Assembly (NCBI GenBank): GCA_032718475.1 | Contig: JAUCBJ010001003.1 | Coordinates: 1-48,103 of the forward strand | Source: Nemertoderma westbladi | Taxonomy: Eukaryota > Xenacoelomorpha > Nemertodermatida > Nemertodermatidae | Length of the DNA: 48,103 nucleotides | Direction of reading: 5' to 3' | Shown here: piece by piece, positions 1 through 11,870 of the stretch | Numbering within the stretch: the stretch's first letter is position 1 | Layout of the letters: each line of letters opens with the position of its first letter | The notes under the pieces: generated by a model | What the model saw: only the letters and a program-made list of their open reading frames with translations | Told to the model about the DNA's origin: nothing | Database searches by the model: none | Made by a program: the position numbers and the translations under genes

Positions 1-390
1 AGTTTCAGTTTCATTTTCTAAAAGGTAGGTTTAGTTTGTTTAAATTCTCGCTTTTGATACAAACTATTTGAAAACTGGAATTTCCAATTTCTAACAATTA
101 TATTAAATACATTAATGGACAGATGCAATTAATTAGGCCTATAATAAGATATAATTTATGTTTCTTGGTAATATTTGAGTTATTGTAGAATCAAGTATGT
201 TACTACACTACACTAAGAACAGATACAGAAAAGTACAAGTATGGATGTGGTTAAATTATTAATTAAATTATTAAAATTATTATTTTAAGTAATTTATTAA
301 TTAGTTGGCGAAATACACTTTCATATAGACTTTCAAAATTCACTTTTAATTATTCAATTTAATTTGAAATTTAATTAACATATTTCTTAC
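1..390. other. AT-rich 5' flank of the ferlin gene
   Basis: No coding potential is seen on either strand. The segment is very AT-rich, holds one TAGGCCTA palindrome near position 134, and ends in a pyrimidine-rich stretch leading into TTCTTACAG at 384-392. It may be an intron or the promoter side of the ferlin gene; the sequence does not decide which. Confidence 0.4.
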
Positions 391-425
391 AGGATATTAT
401 GAGGGTTACTTTGGCGGAACGTTGA
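384..425 (+). promoter_or_regulatory. Splice-acceptor-like site and short upstream ORF before the ferlin start
   Basis: TTCTTACAG ends at 392, 69 bases before the ferlin ATG, and looks like a 3' splice site. It could join a non-coding first exon or accept a spliced leader if the animal uses trans-splicing. Just after it an ATG at 399 opens an 8-codon ORF that stops at 425, so any transcript spliced here would carry a short upstream ORF before the main start at 462. The role is inferred. Confidence 0.4.
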
Positions 426-461
426 GATTGTATTCCTAGTGTTGAAATATAACGATTTACG

Positions 462-969
462 ATGTCACTCGACGTTACCGTTTCCCGGGCAACCAACCTG
501 CCCAACGTGGAAAAGTTCCGCTCTGCCAGCGACCCGTACGCGGGAGTGGAATTCCGCGGGGAGCGGAAAAAAACGGAAGTTAAAGAGAAAACTAAGGATC
601 CGGAATGGAACGAAACCTTTAAGTTCGATCTAAAGGGAAAAGCATTGAACCCCAGTGACGTCATCAGTATTGATATAAAAGACTACGAAAAGATCGGAAG
701 GAATAAACTCCTCGCAAAGGCGACGCTTCAGTTGAAAGATTTACTGAAAAACCCGACAATGTCGGTTCAGATACCGGTTACCGACAGCAACAATAGGAAG
801 GTTGAAGGGGCAGTGCTCGCTTTGTCGGTTCAGTACCAGGCGCCAGGGGGGGCTGCTAAGACGGCTGTGGTTGAGGGAGTCGCTGATACCGGGAACGAGA
901 ATGTGGATGAAGAAGATGAGGATATTGAGGAAGCCGCTGTTGACGAGGCTGGTGAACCTGTTATCGATG
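462..969 (+). CDS. Ferlin coding exon 1 (C2A)
   Basis: Encodes residues 1-169 plus the first base of codon 170. C2A spans about residues 1-120, with the [14 protein letters not shown] core typical of ferlin C2A. Its Ca2+ loops look incomplete: SDPY is present, but loop 3 reads [12 protein letters not shown] with few acidic residues. An acidic linker ([13 protein letters not shown]) follows. The donor is ATG|GTGAGT at 969/970. Continuing past the donor runs the frame into intron DNA and a stop at 1067, so the longer uninterrupted frame is not the protein. Confidence 0.92.
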
Positions 970-3900
970 GTGAGTTACAGTACGAATTTAATTATCCATT
1001 CCCCTCGACCCACATTGGTACATTTGGGTCCAAGTGTATCTACTCAAAAAATCGTCTTACAAGTTAGAGTAGTTTTGCATTAGTTATTAAATTAGTATTA
1101 GTTATTAAATACATTAAAATATTTCAATTATTTTCATACAGGTAGGCCTACTGACTGACCTGGGACTGACAGACTGGGGTGCTTTCTAGCGAGAAGTTTA
1201 CTGAGTCAATGGTGTTAAATGGCCGTAAACCTATTTTTTTTTAAACTTAATTTAATTTAATTTTAAACATTATAGGGAGAGGTGCAAAGGTTACTGCGTC
1301 GGTGTTTTCTAACTAAAATAAATAAAGATTATTAAACCAAGGCGCATCTCTGCCTTGCATCCTTAAGTGGTAGCTAAATGAGTACTGGAGATTCCTCTGG
1401 GGAGTATCGTTTTGGGGGAACGCCACCGCACTGTCTGGGATGGAAATAAGTCGTCAGACTTTGTGCGTAATCCCTGGCCTAACGGCGGAAGAAATCTTAC
1501 TTTTTTTATTTTCGACCGATTTTTTAATTTGTTTTATTTCTTTCTTACTTCAACTTATAATTTTTTAACCTTACAGAACGTATCGCAATTAAATTATTTA
1601 ATCAATTATTATTTATATTATTATTATTATTAATTAAATTATTCCGTTTAGATTTACCCGAAACTTTTAACCAGCATATAATCTAATCGATCAGTATTAT
1701 TATTTATATTTATAATTCTTATTAACATCGATGCTAAATCGCTTTGATAATTCGATAGTAACAAATCTAAATCGCTTAATGTACCAAATTCTTATTAAAA
1801 AATAATGACATTTGATTTTTTTAATCAGACTCACCCAGCACCTTTATTCCGGTAATTTGCATTAACAAGGGTATTTCTAGGCGGCTGGCTAAACGATTCC
1901 TCCCAGTGTGCCGAGGTGCCGATGGGGTACTGAAGGGCAACCATAGTTGTTCCATCATTATAAAACGTTACTGCGGGGCCCAATTAGTTCAACTGATTTC
2001 TACTGCGTGACGCGAGGCCTGTCAGAAACGGCCTACTGGCTGCACGAGATCGGCCGTAATTGCAGGTTTTGAACGGGAGGGCGACGATTTCATTTAAGTT
2101 TAATGAGATTCGTAAAGATCTAATGATGTCAGGTTTCTGATACTGAGAACAGAAAATCCGCGAAAATCTTAAAAGATAAGAAAGATAATACGGCTGCTAG
2201 CGGTAGTTGTGTCTTTCCTTTTGTGACTAGCTAAGAAAACTAATGAGGAATTCTGTATAATTTAAATTTTCCGAATTTCCGGGATTTTGTTAAGTTGGAT
2301 GTTAATTAAAAATTCCTTATGTTCACACAAAATATATTCATACTATAGATATAACTTTACGAGTAAAAAGACAGCCAACGACAGACTGCAGATATACAAT
2401 GGAACAGAATGACTATTTATAATGTTCTAACAAGTCTGTCTGCGGAGCTAATCAAATTTTAAACACAAACAAATCTATAAAATAATATAATTGGTTGATA
2501 GTGTGATCAATTTATATTCTAGAAACGACAGGTTTACCGGTTCCCGCAGCAACGACACCTGGCGGTCGTAAGAAGCGGAAATTAAAGTCGGGAGGCAAAA
2601 GTAATCGAGATCTACCCAATAAGATTCAAGATATTCAGGTTAGTGGGGCCGGGGAAGGGTGGGGGGGGGGGGGGGGGGGGTTGGGTAACAGGTAACTCAC
2701 ATGGGTAAAAATTGATCTTTATATTGTCAGTAAAAAGGAAATCCTGTTACAAGACAAGGTAATGTGGAAAATTGTTGGGAAAATATGGAAAGTATTTAGT
2801 ATTTAGGATGATAATCAGATTATTCACCGACATTCTAGATTCGCGTTAAAGTTTACGAAGCCCGAAAGTTAGAAGGTGGTTCGTGTTCCCCTGTCTGTCG
2901 TATTACAACCTGGACGGAAACCAAACAGACTAAAGTAAAGAAACAGACCGACACTCCCTTTTGGAACCAACAATTCCATTTCAATTTTAAAGCTATGCCG
3001 AATGAGTTGTTTGATGAGACAATTAATGTGGAGGTGTACAATTCTAGAAAAGTAAGTTACTAGAGTAACCAATATGAAATGAGCATGAACAATAACTGCT
3101 AACTGCTAACCAATCACAGACTTTCAACTCGTTACTCTCCAATTTAACACTATTAACTGCTAACTCGTTACTCTCCAGTTTAACACTATTAACTGCTAAC
3201 TCGTTACTCTCCAGTTTAACACTGTTAACTGCTAACTCGTTACTCTCCAGTTTAACACTGTTAACTGCTAACTCGTTACTCTCCAGTTTAACACTATTAA
3301 CTGCTAACTCGTTACTCTCCAGTTTAACACTATTAACTGCTAACTCGTTACTCTCCAGTTTAACACTATTAACTGCTATCTCGTTACTCTCCAGTTTAAC
3401 ACTATTAACTGCTAACTCGTTACTCTCCAGTTTAACACTATTAACTGCTAACTCGTTACTCTCCAGTTTAACACTATTAACTGCTAACTCGTTACTCTCC
3501 AGTTTAACACTATTAACTGCTAACTCGTTACTCTCCAGTTTGACACTATTAACTGCTAACTCGTTACTCTCCAGTTTAACACTGTTAACTGCTAACCAAT
3601 CAACCACAGACTCGGAATTTTTTCAATTAATTCCACCGAATAATTTTCTGCAGATGAGATCGGATGCCCTGATCGGGGGGTTTAAGATGGACATTGGTAT
3701 GGTTTACGACGCTCCGAATCACGCTTTCCAGAGGAAGTGGCTCCTCCTAACTGACCCTAAAGAGGAGGCCGCTGCGGTGAAGGGTTACGTTAAGGTGTCT
3801 ATAGTGGTACTGGCGGCCGGTCAGGAGGCACCAGCTGATAAAGCACATGATGATGACTCCCAGGTAACAACAAATAAATGGATTATTCAATAATATTAAT

Positions 3901-6900
3901 AATTCATTCATTCATCATCCGAATTACGCCTCAGCGGATGTTAATGGTAAAATAAGATATAAAATAGCAACAATTGCACTAAAATAGTAATAAAATAGTA
4001 AGTAATAACTACTGTAGTAATAATAGGCCTAAAACAATTAAAATACTAATTGTGCTAGTTGTCATAATGAAGTATATAATAAAAAAAGTATTGTTAATTT
4101 CGTAATACCTTAATTTAAGTATAATTATCACTAAATTAAAATTAATTTCATTTAAAAATAGGAATGTCAATAATACAGGAGGATCATTGACTTGTAATCA
4201 GTATAGCAAAATAAAATATTGGTAACAGTTATATAGAAAATAATACCTTGGTTAGTAATACCTTGTAATAGTATACCATTAAATTATAAAGTGGGAGTGT
4301 GGACGATCATAGGCACTCAGCTCTCTTTAAATGTGTCAATATTTTGGGAAAATAAATATCATATAAGGGTTAGATATTAGGTCATTTGTTGAGATAATAA
4401 GTATATCCAGCGAAAACAGAAGTTATAAGCCCACCAAGAATAATATTGAATAATAATGCTGCTCCCCGTTAGTTTTTAGATATTAAAAAAGAAATTATTT
4501 TGAACTTTAAGTTACGATATTTTACATTTATGGTTTGTTCATTAATTTCTAATTTAGGCAGTTGTTATTGTTAGTACTGATCAATTTTGTCCGGCTGTAA
4601 AGTAAAGCACGTGTGGTCTTTGGTATAGGTCTACTGCAGTGGTTTGTGTCATATTGTTCGGTGAATTATTTCCGTAAATGCCAGTTAATATATTGTTTAA
4701 CTTTATAGGTCGGGTGACTTTATATGGTTGGTGAGAATGCTTTATTATGTGAGTGAGATTTTAAAGCAGCGTCACAGCATGTGACATAGCTGTGACCAGA
4801 GTTAGGTCCTTTGTCTGTATATCCATTACATGTAGCATGGAATTACTTACTTCTGGGTAGTACCTGGGACCTCCTACAGCCTACACCTGTAACTTAATAG
4901 GTTATATGAGCTGCATTCTTGTTTGACACCTCTCATTTGTTTCGAGGTTCGAAAATAGTTTAGTTATCAATGTTCTATGACACTTTAATACTATGAATTT
5001 GTTTAAAGTAAAGTTATAGAAATTTGCACCTCTGCCTAATAATTTATCTTGAACATTAATATTTTTTCCCGTTTTACAGGATATAGAATCGAATTTGTTG
5101 AAACCGGCAGGCATTGAATTTATGCCGGTGACATACTGGGTCAGGGTGTACCGGGCTGAAGACTTACCGCAAATGGACCAATCGGCATTCGAGGGTCTCA
5201 AAAAAATATTTGGTTCAGGTGACGCTCGCAAAGAACAGGTGGATCCATTCGCATTGATTCAATACGCAGGAAGAAAGCTCAAAACTCAGGTGATCACTGA
5301 ATGCGACCACCCAGAGTGGAATCAAGAACTCCGACTGATGGCCAAGTATCCTTCAATGTGTGAGAAAATTAAGATATCTTTACGAGACTGGGACCGCATT
5401 TCTGAAGATGACGTTATTGGGACAACCTACATAAACCTTAGTGAGATATCCGCATCTGGAGAGGAAGGGTTTCTTCCAACATTTGGTCCAACATGGGTAA
5501 ATCTTTATGGTGGACCGAGGGAGTTTGGGATCATAGGTGCCGGATATGATTCGTTGAATGAGGGTAAGAAGGTTGGAGCCGCGTACAGAGGTCGCGTTCT
5601 AATGGAGATTGGCACGCGATTGGGGGAGAAACCAAGCGAACCTGTAGGCGATATTATCCAGGATGAAGTTCTGCTGATACAGCCCTGGCTGCGAAGAAGG
5701 AAGTACCGTTTGTTTGCGAGTTTTGTTGATGCGACAATGCTGGCCAATGTAGATGCGCCAGCCGAGTTCGAGGTTTCTATAGGAAACTATGGAAACAAAC
5801 TAGATCCAGGCGAGCCTCCCATGCCTTCAACTACTCCACCAACCAATGCCGCCTTTGACGGTGTTGGTTATTACTATCTGCCATGGGGCAACCAGAAACC
5901 TTGCGTTGTTATTGATTGTGATTGGGAGGATGTATCATTTCGACTCGAGTCTTTGAATGCTCTATCCAAATTAGTTAACAAAGTTTCAAATAGCCTAGAA
6001 GTCATCCAAACCGCAATAAAAGCTAAATTAGAGAAAGCTGATATAGCACAGTTGATAGTTGGCTTGCTTGATGAGATTACTGAATCATGTAAGGGGCCTT
6101 TACTTCCGGATATTGATGAAAAAACGCGAACAAATTCATTAGATTTGCAACGCTTGCAACTTAGAAAAAGAAAACTTGATGAAATTGCCGAAACTACATT
6201 TGATTTACGTGAGAATGCCACGGATGTTGATGAAACTGTTAATGAGCTAGATAATATTGTTGCTGTTTTGAAGTCTATGGCAATTGAGCCACAGCAGAGC
6301 ATGCCAGATGTAGTCGTGTGGCTTCTACAAGGCAGCAGTCGTGTTGCTTACTGCCGCATTCCAGCTCATCAAGTGCTTTTCTCAGAACGTGAGAGTGGAT
6401 GTGGCGCCATGTGTGGTCGTACTCAAATGGTAGTTCTAAAGGTAGCCGGTGGCACAGACAATGACAAGGAATTGGCGGGTGTCATTCGAATAAAATTGTG
6501 GCTCGGACTCACCAAGCATGAACGTGACTGGCACCGTTCAGAAACAGAGGCCACATCGGTTGTTTTTGCTGAAACATATGAAAACCAAATTAGCATTCCT
6601 ATAGTTGGGTGGACCAATAAGGGGCTGACAAGACCAAAATTTTCCGATTCTACAGGGGAAATAGCTTTGAACAAGGATCACTTTGGTGTAGCTTCTGGTT
6701 GGAAATGGGAAACAGACTGGTTTATTAGCCCGGAATTAAGTGCCGACATGGGGGATGATGCATCCCATAAAAAGTTTCTTGAGGATTGTTTTGAGAATGA
6801 GGTTCGCATCCCTGGGTTGGACTGGCAACCAACGTCAACTCCATATACTGATGTGAGGGGTGATGCTTCCACTCCTAAGGATGAGGTTGTCTGTGCTGAG

Positions 6901-9900
6901 GGTTGGTCCTGGGAGAGTGAGTGGCAGGTAGACATTAATAGAGGTGTTGATGAAGATGGTTTTGAGTATTGTGTGGAGTCAACCATGGGGGGATGGACAG
7001 CTGCTGTCAAAACCTACCATCTATGCCGTCGGCGTCGGTGGGTCCGACCTCGAATAAGGACATCGACTCCTAAAGTTGTAAGAAAAAAAGCCATAAAAGA
7101 TGATGAAAATGAAGGTTGGGAGTTCGCAAGATTGTGGGGAATGAAGTTTCACACAGTAGAACGTACAATGGACATGGTGCGAAGGCGGCGATGGCATAGA
7201 AAGATGATTGCTGCTTCAGATAAGGCAACTCCTGTATTTTTCTTTGAAATAAACAAACCTGGTGATGATAAGAAAGATTCGGGAAAAAGTGGTGACAAGT
7301 ATGCCCCACGAATGTTTCTAGAATACAAAAATACTAGAAAGTACCAACTTCGAGCCTATGTCTATCAAGCAAGGAATTTGTTTAATGCTGATAAAGACAG
7401 CTTCTCGGACCCATATGCCAGAGTGATATGTCTCAATCAGAGCCAAGAAACTGAAGTCATCCAGGATTCAATATGCCCCACTTGGGATGAGACATTGATA
7501 TTCGATGGCCTTGTCATTTATGGGAGCCCTGAAGACCTGGCTAATAACCCACCAAAACTATTTATAGAAATATTCGATAAGGACCCCATTGGAAAGGATG
7601 AGCTTCTCGGTAGAGTATCTGCTATACCTTTAGTTAAAATTGATGCAGATGATTCCAGAGTCCCAAAGCTGGCGTGGCATGATGTACTCCGTTATCAAGA
7701 TAAATGCGGTCAGTTACTCGCTTCGTTTGAATTAATGTTAGCAGATGGTGTAATGGATCTACCATTTGAACCTCCACGAAAATCAGAAACGGAAGATAAA
7801 TTTCTTGTTCCCAGTGGTATACGGCCAATTCTCCAGCGAACTGGTATCGAGGTGCTATGTTGGGGTGTTAGAAATATGAAGAGATTTGAGTTAACTGCGG
7901 TAGAGAATCCATCAGTGCATTTTGAGGTTGGTGGTGTTGTTTTGAAATCGTCTGTGTGTAAAAATGCTAAAAAGCACCCAAATTTTGATGATCCAGTATT
8001 ATTTATGGAAGTTATGTTTCCTAAGGAGTCGCTGTATGCTCCACCAATGAACATACGAGTCATTGACCACAGACAATTTGGACGGAAACCCCTTGTTGGC
8101 ATCCATACCATTGCGGAACTTGAGATGTACAAGTGCGATCCTGCACCACTTGAAGAACCCGCTGAGGAGTCTGCCATTGACACTGTCGATGCTTCTGTAA
8201 TTGACATGGAAGGCATGGAAGGAGTTGAAACACCACAAATTGTTGAAGAAGAAGATGATAAAGAAGATTATGATTGGTGGAGTAAGTATTATGCATCTCA
8301 AGGGGATCGCCATAAAAGTGGTGATTACTTGAGTTCCGGTTATGATTTGATGAAGATTTATGATAAAGAGCTTAAGAATGTAGAAGGATTTGAATGGTTT
8401 AAGGATTTTCTGCACAGTTTCGACCTTATTCGTCATGACAAAGATGCTGATGATGATGATATAGTTGGAGAGTTTAAAGGGGTATTTAAAGTCTACCCTC
8501 TGCCACCAGACCCTTCATCACCAATGCCACCAAAGTTGCTTAAGTCATTGCCAAACAGCACAATGGAGGATGTGATAGTCCGGGTTTATGTTATAAAAGC
8601 TACTGACTTGGAGCCTAAGGATGAAAGTGGATTTTCTGACCCATATATTGTTATTAAGCTTGGGGATGAAACAATCAAGGATAGAGATAATTATGTTCCA
8701 AACTCTCTAAATCCAACATTTGGTAAAATGTTTGAGTTAACAACTAAGTTGCCTTATAAAAAGGATCTCAGCATTGGGTTGAAAGATTATGATTTGATTA
8801 GTAAAGATGATGATATTGGGTTTACACATATAGATTTGGAGGACCGATTTTTGACCTGCTATAGGGCATTATGTGGCATCCCGAAGACATACTGCACATC
8901 AGGTCCAAACAAGTGGAGAGATTGTCAGACCCCAAAACAAATATTAGAAGTAATTTGTGAGAAGTGGAATATGAAAGGTCCTGTGTTTATGCCGGGGGGG
9001 AGTGTAAGAGTGGGTGATAAAGTTTACAACTTGGCAGAATTTGAGATTGAACAGGTGAAAAACAAACACCTTAGCAATTCTGCATCCCAGCGGTTATGTC
9101 TACACACTTTGCATGCCTTGCGGGTAGTACCGGAACATGTTGAGAGTAGAAACCTGTATTCAGAGATCATCCCGGGAATTAGTCAGGGGAAATTACAGAT
9201 GTGGGTGGACATGTTCCCAAAGAGTTTGGGACCTCCAGGAGATCCTGTGGATATATCCCCGAGAAAGCCCAAGAAATATGTATTACGGGTGGTCGTGTGG
9301 AACACATCAGATGTGGTACCAGATGAGACAAGCATCACTGGTGAGAAGATGAGTGATATCTATGTGAGTGGCTGGCTTGAAGGTGGAGATGACGACACTC
9401 AGAAAACTGACATCCATTACCGGTCACTAGATGGTGAAGGGAACTTCAACTGGCGGTTTGTTTACGAATTCGACTACCTACCAGCTGAACGGTGCATTGC
9501 AATCAACAAGAAAGAGCATTTCTGGAGTCTTGATAAAACAGCAGAACAGGTTCCAGCACGTTTTCACATCCAGATTTGGGACAATGATAAATTTTCAAAA
9601 GACGACTTTATAGGATCAATCACCTTCGATTTGGAGCGGATGGTTGAACCTGCAAAGTTTGCGCGGACTTGTACCCTGAAGCAGATCCAAGACAACATAG
9701 GCCAAGGTTCCCAGTCCAATCTGACTGGACCAAATATATCGCTAGCAAGTAAACCAAGGAAGTCATTGTTTGATAGGAAACGTTTAAGTGGCTGGTGGCC
9801 TTGCGCTGCTGAGGAGGATGGCAAACAGGTTGGTTATTCACTTTTTTGCATTATGTTATTTCATTTTTGTAATAATGCTTTACGTTTCTGATTTGCCTCT

Positions 9901-10287
9901 TTCCACATACCTATTTTCCATCCTATACTACAATTGTAACCGTAGTGATTTTGCTCATTCCAAATACCTATTTCCCATTTCTTTCAGATTCTAAAAGGGA
10001 AGATCCAACTGGAGATGGAATTAGTTAGTGAATCGGAAGCGGAATCGCGACCAGCTGGTCGATCGCGCGACGATCCCAACCAGAACCCGACGTTGGAACC
10101 ACCAAAACGTCCGGAAACCTCGTTCCTTTGGTTCACCTCTCCCTGGAAGACATTCAAGTTCATCATCTGGAGGAGATACAAGTGGCTGTTCATTGGAATG
10201 TTCTTTCTGCTTCTTTTGATCCTGTTTATTGGTCTGGTTCTCTACAACGTTCCCGGATACGGCGTCAAACGATTTTTAGGAGCGTAG
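462..10287 (+). CDS. Type-I ferlin (dysferlin/myoferlin/FER1L5-like), six coding exons
   Basis: Joining 462-969, 2523-2638, 2839-3051, 3654-3863, 5080-9828 and 9988-10287 gives 6,096 nt, or 2,031 aa plus stop. Every junction is GT-AG and phases match (intron 1 phase 1, the rest phase 0). Domain order is C2A, C2B, C2C, FerA, FerB, nested DysF, C2D, C2E, C2F, C2G and a C-terminal transmembrane anchor, as in vertebrate dysferlin and myoferlin (about 2,060-2,080 aa). Ferlins are tail-anchored proteins whose C2 domains bind Ca2+ and phospholipid in membrane repair and vesicle fusion. The DysF block marks the dysferlin/myoferlin side of the family rather than otoferlin. Start: ATG at 462 opens directly into C2A ([19 protein letters not shown]), as in other ferlins. 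Odd: residues 350-1932 lie in one 4.7-kb exon. Family certain; the exact vertebrate orthologue is not resolved. Confidence 0.95.
970..2522 (+). other. Ferlin intron 1
   Basis: A 1,553-nt GT-AG intron with acceptor TATATTCTAG. It is AT-rich with no coding potential. Around 1275-1328 it carries a diverged copy of the dispersed repeat seen elsewhere in the window (gggagaggtgcaaaggttac... ctaactaaaataaataaag). A TAGGCCTA palindrome sits near 1143. The 1860-2100 stretch is richer in GC but codes for nothing recognisable. Confidence 0.7.
2523..2638 (+). CDS. Ferlin coding exon 2 (basic linker)
   Basis: A 116-nt exon too short to stand out as an ORF. Phase 1 in and phase 0 out. It encodes residues 170-208, a proline-rich then lysine/arginine-rich linker ([10 protein letters not shown]) ending NKIQDIQ, which leads straight into the IRVKV start of C2B in exon 3. 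The same linker-to-C2B arrangement is known in vertebrate ferlins. The acceptor is TTCTAG|AA and the donor CAG|GTTAGT. Confidence 0.88.
2661..2680 (+). repeat. Poly-G run in ferlin intron 2
   Basis: Twenty consecutive Gs, 22 bases after the exon-2 donor, on the transcribed sense strand. The run lies in the 200-nt intron 2 (2639-2838) and could form a G-quadruplex in the pre-mRNA close to the 5' splice site. Confidence 0.9.
2839..3051 (+). CDS. Ferlin coding exon 3 (C2B, first part)
   Basis: A 213-nt, 71-codon exon, phase 0 at both ends, encoding residues 209-279. It starts [14 protein letters not shown] and contains [13 protein letters not shown], the C2 beta-strand pattern of ferlin C2B. 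The donor is AAA|GTAAGT at 3051/3052. Frames read on the opposite strand here are shadows. Confidence 0.92.
3136..3595 (+). repeat. 36-bp minisatellite in ferlin intron 3
   Basis: About 13 head-to-tail copies of a 36-bp unit (ACTGCTAACTCGTTACTCTC then CAGTTTAACACTATTA), with only single-base differences between units. Because 36 is divisible by three, the array is open in several frames and gives a spurious minus-strand ORF with a repeated 12-residue unit. Each sense-strand unit contains TGCTAAC followed by CTCTCCAG, resembling a branch point plus 3' splice site. The array fills most of the 602-nt intron (3052-3653). Confidence 0.97.
3654..3863 (+). CDS. Ferlin coding exon 4 (C2B, second part)
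   Basis: A 210-nt, 70-codon exon, phase 0 at both ends, encoding residues 280-349. It begins [15 protein letters not shown] and continues through [13 protein letters not shown], which matches the second half of C2B in dysferlin-type proteins. The acceptor TTTCTGCAG lies just past the minisatellite and the donor is CAG|GTAACA. The ATG at the exon start is an internal methionine, not an initiator. Confidence 0.93.
3864..5079 (+). other. Ferlin intron 4
   Basis: A 1,216-nt AT-rich GT-AG intron ending CCCGTTTTACAG. It holds one TAGGCCTA palindrome near 4025. No coding sequence, array or recognisable element is seen. Confidence 0.75.
5080..9828 (+). CDS. Ferlin giant coding exon 5 (C2C to C2G)
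   Basis: One open exon of 4,749 nt, 1,583 codons, residues 350-1932, phase 0 at both ends. Approximate residues: C2C 365-470; FerA 645-710; FerB 757-830 ([19 protein letters not shown]); nested DysF 850-1060, with tryptophan/arginine-rich segments [23 protein letters not shown] and RRRRWHR; C2D 1103-1203; C2E 1270-1362; C2F 1512-1607; C2G 1747-1870. Acidic Ca2+ loops are complete in C2D ([17 protein letters not shown]), C2F ([18 protein letters not shown]) and C2G ([10 protein letters not shown]), but not in C2E, which has no such loops and may be structural. The frame is open upstream to the acceptor at 5079, so the exon starts at GAT 5080 and not at an internal TTG or ATG. Confidence 0.96.
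9988..10287 (+). CDS. Ferlin terminal exon 6 (transmembrane anchor)
   Basis: A 300-nt exon encoding residues 1933-2031 and a TAG stop, after a short 159-nt intron (9829-9987, acceptor TTTCTTTCAG). It begins [19 protein letters not shown], the conserved ferlin stretch before the anchor, then [18 protein letters not shown] strongly hydrophobic helix follows (about residues 1998-2018), then a short luminal or extracellular tail, [13 protein letters not shown]. This matches the tail-anchored topology of ferlins. Confidence 0.94.
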   Translation: MLKGKIQLEMELVSESEAESRPAGRSRDDPNQNPTLEPPKRPETSFLWFTSPWKTFKFIIWRRYKWLFIGMFFLLLLILFIGLVLYNVPGYGVKRFLGA

Positions 10288-10414
10288 TCATTGGTAGTTG
10301 AGTGGGTTTGCAAGTACTGATTGTCTACACTTATAGTTTACCTAAATATTCGCCTGTGGTTGTTTTACACTCTACCTATAGCGGTAGGCCATAAAACACA
10401 ATATACAAAGTATA

Positions 10415-10420
10415 AATAAA
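10415..10420 (+). terminator. Candidate polyadenylation signal for ferlin
   Basis: A canonical AATAAA lies 128 nt after the ferlin stop codon and is the first such hexamer on the sense strand there. It is followed by AT-rich DNA and then a patch of repeated ACCGGTA palindromes. Assignment is by position. Confidence 0.6.
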
Positions 10421-11870
10421 ACAACTTTAGTAAAGTATGCGGCACAGTTTAGCTCGCATACCGGTATCATAGTAGGCCTACCGGTACATAGTACCGGTAC
10501 CGGTACCAGTACCATAGTTTATTGATTGAATTTCATTATGGAACTATTTGAGTGAATTACGTTCGGGCAATTTGAGAAAAATACGATTTTTATTTTTATT
10601 TTAAAAATAAGTTTGACCCTAGAGCAATACGAATAAATGATTTTATGGAACTATTTCGGTAGACTGGTAGTAAATATTGCCGATTAATACTTGCAATTCC
10701 ACACTCATGTTCCGCTGTTTAACACATAGATTATTTCTGCGACTTTATGGACGAGAGATTATCCAATATATACCAGGTCTATATCTTGAATGTTCTATCT
10801 TTAAAATAAATAGCTACATATTATTATTACATTGTTATATTATAATTATGCAAATTATAGTTCGTCAGATATGTGCTTATTAATTATTTTATTCAAAATA
10901 ATATTTATAATTTTAATATTTAATTACTTTTAAAAATAAGGTTCTTCCTGATTAACTCTTTAGGTACTGAAGTAGCACATATTAAATTTAGATATATATT
11001 ATAGTATATTAAATAATATATTATCCCGGTTGAAAATTTATTTTATTTATTCCGATGTATCCTATTTAGTTGTTTGTTCACATAATGGTTTTTAAAAAAT
11101 TCAAAAATACTATGGAAATAGAAATACAATTAAATAAAATGTATCCAATAATTCATAACTAACATTTATTTAAGGAAATACAAGGAGATATTGAATAAGT
11201 TTAAATGTGTGAGGTTAATAGGAAAAAATCAAGAATTGATAATAAAGAACTTTATACCCAATTATTTTATTACAAATTACGATTTTTCTCGAAATGGCGA
11301 CAACTTTGATTAATTAAACAGACTTCATCTCAGGGGAGTTATTTGAGATCTGAAACCTCTTTGATCAATTAGTATTCTATAGCATTAGTAAGAGAAGCCT
11401 TTCCTCGCGGCCACAGTGTCGCTTGCAGTTCGCCAGTTAGTTGTAATTTTAGGCGCCTTAGGGTATCAGTAAAGCCGGAACCTATTACCTTACGAATATA
11501 TTACCAGTTAATCCCAACGTTGTGAATCAACCGTTACTTTCTCACATCATTTTCCATCGTGTTTTGTATTCACAAAGCATATTTTGTTTTGTCGTGTGAA
11601 TGACTAACTTATTAACGGGTCCGGTAATTGAAAAATGGAGGCCGGTGTATTATTGAATTATAGTACTGGGTACTGGGCTTGCTTAGAGGGAATTATTCCA
11701 CCCTAATTAGATCTGGCGATAGAGTAAATAGCTGTACAGGAAGGGACCACGCCATATTACTGGATCCAATATGTGTTCACTGTCCCCACTGTAAGCAAAT
11801 CAAACACAAATAATTCCAATGAAAAAAGTTGTAAAATTGTAAAGTAAAAATTTTTATTATGTGAAATTCG
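10421..11870. other. Intergenic AT-rich DNA after ferlin
   Basis: No gene is seen. At 10456-10515 there is a dense patch of GGTACCGGT/ACCGGTA palindromes with one TAGGCCTA. The 11390-11480 stretch is GC-richer (TTTCCTCGCGGCCACAGTGT) but has no usable frame. Short frames here look like chance openings in AT-rich DNA. Confidence 0.6.

Noticed and set aside
3044-3607. 187-codon minus-strand ORF with 13 repeats of a 12-residue unit
   Set aside because: It is the translation of the 36-bp intronic minisatellite; the period is a multiple of three, so frames stay open without selection.
5080-9828. Processed retrogene of ferlin
   Set aside because: The exon is joined by in-phase GT-AG introns to C2A/C2B exons upstream and a transmembrane exon downstream, with no poly-A tail or flanking duplication.
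5505-9841. Several minus-strand and alternate-frame ORFs of 60-170 codons within the ferlin exon
   Set aside because: Shadows of the conserved ferlin frame; none has recognisable domains.
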